Source: Xanthomonas rydalmerensis (GTDB lineage: Bacteria; Pseudomonadota; Gammaproteobacteria; Xanthomonadales; Xanthomonadaceae). From it: a stretch of DNA of 64,000 nt. Positions within the stretch are counted from its first letter, which is position 1, and each line of letters opens with the position of its first letter. The notes beneath the pieces were generated by a model. The model ran no database searches. It saw only the letters and a program-made list of their open reading frames with translations, and was not told where the DNA came from. Both the position numbers and the translations under genes were made by a program. The stretch is taken from NCBI RefSeq assembly GCF_033170385.1, contig NZ_CP126170.1, forward strand, positions 1,698,001 through 1,762,000. Direction: 5' to 3'. Below are positions 56,369 through 64,000 of this stretch, in pieces.

Positions 56369-56872
56369 TTACCAACTGACGGTGGCGGTGACGATGTCGC
56401 TGTATGAACCGGCAGGGTAGTTGGTGTTGGCGACCTGGCCGTAGACGGTGATCGGCTGCACTGCACCATTGCCGGTGCCGGCCTGGGTGTCAGTGCCGAT
56501 GGTCGAGCCCCAGTTCTGCGTGCGCGCGGCATTGCGATACAGCGAGTAAGGCACCCGCGTGGTGTTGCCGGCGACGGCGCTGCCCATGGTGCGGGTGGTG
56601 ACCGTGGCGCCGGAGCCGGAACCGGCGTTGAGCGCGATGTTGTACGGCGTGCCGGAGGTGCAACGCACGTTCAAGGTGCCGGTGCTGTTGATCGCCGTCT
56701 GGTTGGAATTGACGCTGCCGAAATCCACGTCGGTGGGGGCCGTCTGGATGTCGCAGACGCTGGTGATCTGGATTTTGACGTTGAAGGTACGCGAGTCGGA
56801 CTGGGCCCAGGCCAGGCCGGTCCCGGCGACGAACAGCACGAGGAAGGCGAGAACGCGATGGAAGAGGTACAT
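56369..56872 (-). CDS. Major SCPU-domain pilin (CsuA/B-like)
   Basis: A 167-aa secreted subunit. After the signal peptide (VLAFLVLFVAGTGLAWAQ) a single SCPU domain has a donor-strand-like N-terminus (TFNVKIQITSVCDIQ), Cys pair, and the diagnostic VPYSLYRNAARTQNWGSTIGTDTQAGTGNG. It ends with SYSDIVTATVSW. It is the first gene of the pilus operon and presumably the main shaft subunit. The promoter should lie in the 217-bp gap to the divergent map gene. Confidence 0.88.
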   Translation of the reverse strand: MYLFHRVLAFLVLFVAGTGLAWAQSDSRTFNVKIQITSVCDIQTAPTDVDFGSVNSNQTAINSTGTLNVRCTSGTPYNIALNAGSGSGATVTTRTMGSAVAGNTTRVPYSLYRNAARTQNWGSTIGTDTQAGTGNGAVQPITVYGQVANTNYPAGSYSDIVTATVSW

Positions 56873-57089
56873 GGCAGGGTTCTTCGGTGAGGGCGGACAA
56901 CCGCCGGTGTCGCCACCAATGCAAACTGCGGGCCAGTTCACATTTTTTTGGATCGTCATCTAGATTTCACATGAGATGGCGACCACAGGACAGCGCGTTC
57001 AGTGCGATGAAGACGATGGTGGTCAGGGCAACGCGCCGGAAAACCACCGATGCGCCCGGCGCGTTCAGCCAGCGCCGGGATGAGCGATA

Positions 57090-57875
57090 ATGACGACCAT
57101 GACCGTCAATCTGAAAACTCCGCAGGACATCGAGAAGATGCGCGTGGCCGGCCGCCTGGCCGCCGAGGTACTGGACCTGATCGGCCCGTACGTGAAGCCC
57201 GGCGTCACCACCGCCGAGCTGGACCGCATCTGCCACGACCATATCGTCAAGGTGCAGCAGGCGGTGCCGGCCAACGTCGGCTACCGCGGCTTTCCGAAGA
57301 CCGTGTGCACGTCGGTGAACAACGTGATCTGCCACGGCATCCCCAGCGAAAGCAAGGTCCTGAAGGACGGCGACATCGTCAACATCGACGTCACCGTGAT
57401 CAAGGACGGCTGGCATGGCGACACCAGCCGCATGTACTGCGCGGGTACCCCCTCGGTGATGGCGCGGCGCCTGATCGAGGCCACCTACGAGGCGATGTGG
57501 CGCGGCATCCGCGCGGTGAAGCCGGGCGCCACGCTCGGCGACATCGGCCATGCCATCCAGCAGTACGCCGAGAGCGAGCGCTTCAGCGTGGTGCGCGAGT
57601 ACTGCGGCCACGGCATCGGCAAGGTCTACCACGACGAGCCGCAGGTGCTGCACTACGGCCGGCCGGGCGATGGCCTGGTGCTGAAGCCGGGCATGACCTT
57701 CACCATCGAGCCGATGATCAACGAGGGCACGCGCTACACCCGCGTGCTGCCGGACGGCTGGACCGTGGTGACCAAGGACCGCAAGCTCTCGGCGCAATGG
57801 GAGCACATGGTCGCCGTCACCGAGGATGGGGTGGAGGTACTGACCCTGTCGCCGGGCGGCCTCGGCGAGCCGTGA
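57090..57875 (+). CDS. map: Methionine aminopeptidase, type I
   Basis: A 261-aa enzyme removing the initiator Met. Metal ligands are in INIDVTVIKDGWHGDTSRMY (two Asp), GHGIGKVYHDEP (His), FTIEPMINEG (Glu) and WEHMVAVTEDGVEVLT (Glu). Two ATG codons three codons apart (57090, 57099) are possible. Its stop overlaps the GTG start of glnD (57872-57875). In related genomes map and rpsB are normally neighbours; the pilus operon separates them here. Confidence 0.98.
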   Translation: MTTMTVNLKTPQDIEKMRVAGRLAAEVLDLIGPYVKPGVTTAELDRICHDHIVKVQQAVPANVGYRGFPKTVCTSVNNVICHGIPSESKVLKDGDIVNIDVTVIKDGWHGDTSRMYCAGTPSVMARRLIEATYEAMWRGIRAVKPGATLGDIGHAIQQYAESERFSVVREYCGHGIGKVYHDEPQVLHYGRPGDGLVLKPGMTFTIEPMINEGTRYTRVLPDGWTVVTKDRKLSAQWEHMVAVTEDGVEVLTLSPGGLGEP

Positions 57876-60504
57876 GCCTGCTGCCGGCCGGTGCCGATGC
57901 CGGCATGCCCGACGCCGGCGTCGACGATGCCGGCTGGGCGGCCGCGGTGCGGCAACTGCTGGCGCAGACCGATGCGCGGCTGAGCAAGCGCTTCGACCAG
58001 GGCGACGACATCGACCGCCTGCTGGCGCTGCGCGCGCGCGCGCTGGACCAACTGATCCGTCACGCCTGGAGCCGCTGCGTGCCGCGCGAGGCCGGGCTGG
58101 CCCTGTTCGCGGTGGGCGGCTACGGTCGTGGCGAACTGTTCCCGCGCTCGGACATCGACCTGCTGGTGTTCGGCGAGCTCGACCCCGTCTACGAACCGGC
58201 GCTGGCGCGGCTGTTTCCGCTGCTGTGGGACGCCGGCGTGCCGGTGAGCCACGCGGTGCGCTCGGCCGCGCAGTGCACCGCGGCCTGCGCCGACCAGACC
58301 GTGCTGACCGCGTTGATCGAGGCGCGCCCGCTGCAGGCCGACGCCGCCGCCAAGGCGGCGCTGGCGGCGGCCATCGCGCCGCAGCGGGTGTGGCCGCCGC
58401 GCGAATTCTTCATGGCCAAGCGCGAGGAGCTGCAGGCCCGCCACCAGCGTTTCGGCGATACCGCCGACAACCTGGAGCCGGACATCAAGGACGGCCCCGG
58501 CGGCCTGCGCGACCTGCACACCCTGGGCTGGATGGCGTTGCGCGCGTTCGGCGTGCGCGACCTGGAGCCGTTGATCGGGCTGGGCCATGTCGGCGGCGAC
58601 GAAGCCGCCGCGCTGCGCCGCGAGCGCCGCGAACTGGCGCGCTTGCGCTACGGCCTGCACCTGGTCGCCAACCGCCCGGAAGAGCGCTTGCGCTTCGATT
58701 ACCAGAAGACCCTGGCGCAGCGCCTGGGCTTCTCCGACGACGTCGAGAGCCTGGGCGTCGAGAAGATGATGCAGCGCTTCTACCGCAGCGCGGCGATCGT
58801 GCGTCGGCTCAGCGATCGGCTGCTGCAGCGCTTCGAGGAACAGTTCGATGGCGAGGCGCAGCCGCAGCCGCTGGCCGGCGGCTTCTCGCTGCGCCGCGGC
58901 TACCTGGCCGCCGACGACGAGCACTGGCCGCAGGCCGACCCGGTGCAGGTGTTCGCGCTGTTCGCCACCTGGGCCGCACACGGCGAGATCCGCGGCCTGC
59001 ATTCGCTGACCGCGCGCGCGCTGGCCGAGGCGCTGCCGCACCTGCCGGCCTACGCCAGCGCCAGCACGGCCGCGCGCGAGCGCTTTTTGGCGCTGTTGCG
59101 CGGCCCGCGCGCGGTGCAGACGCTGACCCGGATGGCGCGGCTGGGCGTGCTCGGGCAGTGGATCCCGGCGTTCGCGCAGGTGTCCGGGCGCATGCAGTTC
59201 GACCTGTTCCATGTGTACACGGTCGACCAGCACACGCTGATGGTGCTGAAGAACATGGCGGTGTTCGCCAGCGCGCGCACCGACGACCGCTTCTCGATCG
59301 CGCATGAGGTCTGGCCGCGGCTGCGCAAGCCGGAACTGCTGCTGCTGGCCGGCCTGTTCCACGACATCGCCAAGGGCCGCGGCGGCGACCATTCGGAGCT
59401 GGGCGCGGTGGATGCGCGCGCGTTCTGCGCCGCGCATGCGCTCAGCGCCGCCGACACCGATCTGGTCGCCTGGCTGGTCGAGCAGCACCTGCGCATGTCG
59501 GTGACCGCACAGAAGCAGGACATCGCCGATCCGGAGGTGATCCATCGCTTCGCCAGCCTGGTCGGCGACCGCGAGCGGCTGGATCATCTGTATCTGCTGA
59601 CCTGTGCCGACATCGCCGGCACCAGCCCCAAGCTGTGGAACGCGTGGAAGGACCGGCTGCTGGCCGACCTGTACTTCGCCGCCCGCCGCGCGCTGCGCGA
59701 GGGCCTGGAACACCCGCTGCCGGTGGCCGAGCGCCTGCAGGAGGCGCGCGAGGCCACGCGTGCGCTGATGCACCTGCAGGGCCACGACGACGTCACCATC
59801 GACCGCCAGTTCGCCGGCATGCCGGACGAGAGTTTCCTGCGCTTCCGTCCCGAGCAACTGGCCTGGCAGGCGACCTCGCTGATGGAGGTGGAACTGGGCG
59901 GCACCCTGGTCAAGGTGCGCCCGGTCACCCCCGACGACGCGGCGCTGGAAGTGTTCGTTTACTCGCCGGACCGCGACGGCCTGTTCGCCGCGATCGTGAT
60001 GACCCTGGACCGGCTCGGCTACGGCATCCATCGCGCGCGGGTGCTCGATGCGCCGCATGAGGCGATCTTCGACACCTTCGAGGTGATGCCGGCCGATGCC
60101 TTCGCCAGCGGCGACATCGCGCAGTTGCAGGCCGGACTGCGCGAGGCGCTGGCCGGCGACCTGGCGCGGCTGCGTCCGGCGCGGCGCGTGGTGCCGCGCC
60201 AGCTGCGGCATTTCCGCTTCGCCCCGCGCATCGAATTCCGCGAGAGCCTCGACGGCCGCCTGACCCGGCTCAGCCTGGTCGCGCCAGACCGCCCCGGGCT
60301 GCTGTCGGACGTGGCCCAGGTGCTGCGCCGGCACCAGCTGCGCGTGCACGACGCGCGCATCGCCACCTTCGGCGAGCGCGCCGAGGATCTGTTCCACATC
60401 ACCGACGAGCACAACCTGCCGTTGCCCGACGCCTGCCGCCAGGCGCTGCAGGCCGCGCTGCAGGCCTGCCTGGACCCCGATACCCCGCCTGGAGACCCCC
60501 GCTG

Positions 60505-60505
<1 letters not shown>
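57872..60505 (+). CDS. glnD: Bifunctional uridylyltransferase/uridylyl-removing enzyme
   Basis: An 877-aa nitrogen sensor that uridylylates PII (GlnB/GlnK) when glutamine is low and deuridylylates it when high. The nucleotidyltransferase motif [19 protein letters not shown] lies at about 82-100 with D94/D96. The HD phosphohydrolase has [21 protein letters not shown], and two C-terminal ACT domains bind glutamine ([23 protein letters not shown] and [15 protein letters not shown]). GTG start at 57872 overlaps map; an ATG 12 codons later is possible but breaks the coupling. Confidence 0.97.
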
Positions 60506-61509
<1,004 letters not shown>

Positions 61510-62381
61510 GGATGGTGAGACCGGGCTAAGCCCGGTTTCGCTCTGGTGTGCTGCTTCCTGTCGACTTTATGGTCAGGCGCGGTACTTCTTCGCGCGTTGC
61601 GTAGCTATTGCGCGCGTCGGTGTCTGAGTGTCTAGGGCATTGGCATTCGCAAAGGCGCGCTGCGAGGCAACGACAAAAGCTTTCGCCCTTGCGGGCGAGT
61701 TACTTTGATCAGCCTTTGGCTGCTGAGAAGCGCTTCTTTGCTCGCGCAAAGAAAAGGTAACCAAAAGAAGCGCTTTACCACAGCCGAAGGCTGGTCAAGC
61801 GCGCCCTGCCTTGCGCCCTCCGCGCTGCGCGCTCCGGGTCCGCGGATGCACCGGGGATTCGCGGAAGGGGCTTGGCTGCTTTGCAGCCAAGTCCGGGGCA
61901 GGCGCCTCACGGCGCCAGCCCGCCCGCCGGGGCGAAGCAGTGCTTCGCCTTTTTCCGGCGAGCCCTGCCCCTGCCGCGAACGGCGCACATCCATGTGCGC
62001 CGCCCTTCGGGTTTTTCCCCGGTCCATCCGCCGCTGCGGAAGGGAACCCGGTAGATCAAAAGCAAACGCAAAGGCGGTAAAGCACGCTTTGGCTTCCGTC
62101 GTCATCGGCATGCTGGGCATGCCGAACCGCCGGCGATCCAACGCCAGTGCGCCGTCTGCGGGTAGGCTAAGCACATCATGTGGTCGTCGCATGGTGCGAC
62201 GCGGTTGTTTCGCAGGACTCGCGATCTCGCGGCCAGGATAGGACGCACACCCGACGTACATCGGTGGCCGGATACGCTGCCACACGCGGGTTCGAGCGCT
62301 GCCGCGGCAGTGTGCATCGGACCGACGATGCCCGGTGCAGACTGTTGCCGGGTGCTGCACTGCCCTGACAGGGAGACACCA
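61510..62381. other. Long intergenic region with a hairpin-rich element
   Basis: 872 bp between dapD and the lipoprotein gene. The first 40 bp contain ACCGGGCTAAGCCCGGT (61520-61536), a stem with a short T-run that may terminate dapD transcripts. The main structured element covers 61660-62070. From 62071 to 62381 only a small hairpin (CGGCATGC/GCATGCCG, 62106-62123) is seen. I see no convincing protein frame in either direction. Confidence 0.6.
61660..62070. repeat. Hairpin-rich element of about 400 bp, possible structured RNA or MITE-like repeat
   Basis: At least four perfect hairpins are arranged in series: AGCGCTTCTTT (61729-61739) with AAAAGAAGCGCT (61763-61774); CTTGGCTGC/GCAGCCAAG (61871-61891); GGCGAAGCA-G-TGCTTCGCC followed by TTTTT (61931-61954); and GGCGCACAT-CC-ATGTGCGCC (61982-62001). 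The block is bounded by AAAGCTTTCG near the left and GATCAAAAGCAAACGC near the right. It has no single open reading frame that looks coding. Similar hairpin-rich blocks are, as far as I recall, dispersed in Xanthomonadaceae, but I could not check. Confidence 0.6.
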
Positions 62382-63155
62382 ATGCGGAAGATGAAATGGG
62401 CTTGCTGGATGACGGTGGCGTTCGCGCTGTCCGGGTGCGGTCGCGAGGGCGCGCCGACGCCAGCGGCACCTGCGGACGGTCATACGCTCACCGAGACGGG
62501 CGCTGCGCCAAACCCCGTGCCTGCTGCGACCGCTGCGCCTGCAAAAGCGCCTGCGACGACGGAGAGCGCCAGCACGGCGAGTGAACCACTGGCCTGCGCT
62601 GCCGAGATCGGTGCCGACGCAGCGGCGGCGCGCGTGACGACCTGTCGCTCGGTGTCGCCGGCCACGCATCCGCCCTGCAATGCCGCCAACAGCTGCGCCA
62701 TGATCGACGACGAGATCGCGCGCAGCTGCGCGCTGCTCGGTCACGACGGACCGGCCACCGCCGGTTGCGGCCCGGCTGCGGACAGCCCGCAGGCCGCTGC
62801 CGACGTGGTGCGGCGTTATTACGCGGCGATCAACGCGCGCGATTACGCGGTGGCCTGGCAGCAGTGGGGCGAGGACGGGCGCCCGGGGCAGTCCTACGAC
62901 GCGTTCAAGGCCGGCTTCGCCCAGACGCGCGCGGTGAAGGTGACGATCGGCGCGCTCGGTGCCAGCGACGGTGCCGCCGGCTCGGTGTATCAGCCAGTGC
63001 CGGTCACCGTGGAGGCGACGCTGGCCGACGGCACGCGGCAACGCTTTCAGGGTGATTACGTCCTGCGCCGCGTCAACGGCGTGGACGGCGCCTCGGCGGC
63101 GCAGCTGCGCTGGCGGATCGATTCGGCCAAGCTCCAGGAAGTGCTGGCGCAGTGA
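62382..63155 (+). CDS. Lipoprotein with NTF2-like C-terminal domain
   Basis: A 257-aa lipoprotein with signal MKWACWMTVAFALSGCGRE (lipobox LSGC). It has an Ala/Pro/Thr-rich linker, a Cys-containing segment (VTTCRSV; HPPCNAANSCAMIDD; ARSCALLGHDG) and a C-terminal domain of about 110 aa starting AADVVRRYYAAINARDYAVAWQQWGEDG. The last part is a typical NTF2/SnoaL-like opening and is followed by beta strands (YQPVPVTVEATLADGTRQRFQGDYVLRRV). Function is unknown. The ATG at 62382 follows GGGAG. It lies between dapD and the YffB-like gene and may be lineage-specific. Confidence 0.75.
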   Translation: MRKMKWACWMTVAFALSGCGREGAPTPAAPADGHTLTETGAAPNPVPAATAAPAKAPATTESASTASEPLACAAEIGADAAAARVTTCRSVSPATHPPCNAANSCAMIDDEIARSCALLGHDGPATAGCGPAADSPQAAADVVRRYYAAINARDYAVAWQQWGEDGRPGQSYDAFKAGFAQTRAVKVTIGALGASDGAAGSVYQPVPVTVEATLADGTRQRFQGDYVLRRVNGVDGASAAQLRWRIDSAKLQEVLAQ

Positions 63156-63270
63156 GGCGCGGTGTGGCCAAGTGCGTTTTCTCGCTGCGCGGGAGAGCCG
63201 ACGGCGCGTGCGCCGGGTAAGATCAAACACGATATCTGCGCGTGCCATGTCGCCACGGCGCGCCAACCCT

Positions 63271-63306
63271 CACCCCAACCCCTCTCCCGGTGGGAGAGGG
63301 GCTTTA
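63271..63306 (+). terminator. Terminator-like palindrome (dispersed repeat type)
   Basis: CCCCTCTCCC-GGT-GGGAGAGGGG is a perfect 10-bp stem (63279-63301) followed by CTTTATT. The flanking CACCCCAACCCCT is shared with the sequence at 18945-18973. It may end the lipoprotein transcript, leaving the YffB-like gene with a separate promoter or read-through. Confidence 0.6.
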
Positions 63307-63326
63307 TTCGCTTGATGGGACATTCG

Positions 63327-63683
63327 ATGACGACGTTGTACGGATTGAAGAACTGCGACACCTGCAAGAAGGCGACCAAGTGGCTGGACCGCTTCGGTGT
63401 GGCCTACACCTTCGTCGACTACCGCGAGCACAAGCCGACCCCGGAAACGCTGCTGGAATGGGCCGGCCAGGCCGGTGGCTTCGACGCGCTGGTGAACAAG
63501 TCCTCCACCACCTGGCGGCAACTGCCCGACAACAAGAAAGCGCCTGGCTCCGATGCCGAGTGGAAGCTGCTGCTGCGCGAGTATCCGCAACTGATCCGGC
63601 GGCCGGTGGTGGTGACCGACGACGGCCGGCTCAGCCAGGGCTTCTCCGACAACGGCTTCAAGCAGCGATTCGGTATCGAGTGA
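63327..63683 (+). CDS. ArsC/Spx-family reductase-like protein (YffB)
   Basis: A 118-aa thioredoxin-fold protein. It has a CxxC motif near the N-terminus (TLYGLKNCDTCKKATKWL, C10 and C13) and the ArsC/Spx signature RRPVVVTDDGRLSQGFSD. YffB-type proteins sit between dapD and dapE in many proteobacteria and use glutathione; their role in lysine synthesis is unclear. The ATG at 63327 (MTTLYGLKNCDTC) follows GGGA; an ATG 4 codons earlier is also possible. It is coupled to the next gene through a GTGA overlap. Confidence 0.88.
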   Translation: MTTLYGLKNCDTCKKATKWLDRFGVAYTFVDYREHKPTPETLLEWAGQAGGFDALVNKSSTTWRQLPDNKKAPGSDAEWKLLLREYPQLIRRPVVVTDDGRLSQGFSDNGFKQRFGIE

Positions 63684-64000
63684 ACATCCGCCCGTACCGG
63701 GCAGACGACTGGGCACGCCTGTGCGTCATCCACGACGCCGCGCGCGTGGAGGAACTGCAGGCGGCGGTGTTGGCGGATGCGTTCCTGCCGCTGCCGATCG
63801 CGGCCGAGCGTGAACACCTGTTCGACTACCGCGTGCAGGTCGCCGAATGGCAAGGCCAGGTGCTGGGGTTCGTCGCCGACGACGGCGACGAGCTGGCCTG
63901 GCTGTACGTGGATCCGGCCGCGCGCCGGCGCGGTGTCGGCCAGGCGCTGGTGACCGCGGTGCAGGACGCCAGCCCGGCTGGCCTGACGCTGGAATTGCTG
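63680..64000 (+). CDS. GNAT-family N-acetyltransferase, N-terminal part (runs off the window)
   Basis: Open from a GTG at 63680, overlapping the YffB-like stop (63681-63683), to the right edge, about 107 codons. The translation starts VNIRPYRADDWARLCVIHDAARV, has the GNAT beta-strand region WQGQVLGFVADDGDELAWLYVDP and the acetyl-CoA-binding ARRRGVGQALVTAVQD (motif A, RRxGxGxxL form). The C-terminus lies outside. The substrate is unknown; the position before the expected dapE gene is compatible with a small accessory gene. Confidence 0.85.
   Translation, partial: MNIRPYRADDWARLCVIHDAARVEELQAAVLADAFLPLPIAAEREHLFDYRVQVAEWQGQVLGFVADDGDELAWLYVDPAARRRGVGQALVTAVQDASPAGLTLELL

Noticed and set aside
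61705..62241. Open frames through the hairpin-rich element considered as small proteins.
   Set aside because: Translations are low-complexity, frames on both strands are equally open, and the DNA is dominated by perfect stems.

Overview
This 64 kb window is G+C-rich chromosomal DNA from a gammaproteobacterium of the family Xanthomonadaceae, most likely Xanthomonas. The main pointers are a secreted protein carrying the C-terminal XVIPCD signal of Xanthomonas type IV secretion effectors, the gene order around lpxD-bamA-dxr and map-glnD-dapD, and the style of the intergenic repeats. The genus is an inference; no database was consulted.

Layout. (1) 1-3.5 kb: an iron-uptake group on the minus strand (TonB-dependent receptor, PiuC-type hydroxylase, and the start of an apbE-like gene that runs off the left edge), preceded by a 19-bp Fur-box match. 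(2) 3.8-18.8 kb: a mosaic of a low-G+C secreted propeller-like protein, a class-III aminotransferase divergent from an Lrp regulator, queA, a secreted S8 protease, a DUF885 lipoprotein, a DUF4349 protein, an ArsR/DUF2867 pair and a LytS/LytTR two-component system. (3) 19-28.7 kb: LysR/EamA, DinB, cyclophilin, a probable T4SS effector, PadR with a DUF1700-like membrane protein, intracellular PHA depolymerase, a methyltransferase and a HemJ-like protein. (4) 28.8-51 kb, all minus strand: the classical envelope and translation supercluster, read in the direction of transcription as rpsB-tsf-(HDOD/GGDEF)-pyrH-frr-uppS-cdsA-dxr-rseP-bamA-lpxD-fabZ-lpxA-lpxB-rnhB-dnaE-(lipoprotein)-accA. Many junctions are 4-bp ATGA stop/start overlaps. 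(5) 51-57 kb: an archaic (Csu-type) chaperone-usher pilus operon placed between rpsB and map. (6) 57-64 kb, plus strand: map-glnD-dapD, a hairpin-rich element, a lipoprotein, an ArsC/YffB-like gene and a partial GNAT gene.

The most unusual sequence-level feature is a family of palindromic elements built from tandem 7-bp units (GGGATTS/GGGAGTG) with inverted arms. There are six complete copies and one half copy. The consensus units contain no stop codon in any of the six frames. In the lpxA-lpxB-rnhB-dnaE run, three copies sit at gene junctions and are translated as extensions of LpxB (both ends) and RnhB (both ends). Other points worth following are a structured 400-bp element after dapD, an orphan T4SS effector, a histone-H1-like tail on DapD, and the absence of skp between bamA and lpxD.

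No rRNA, tRNA, CRISPR array or intact insertion sequence was recognised.
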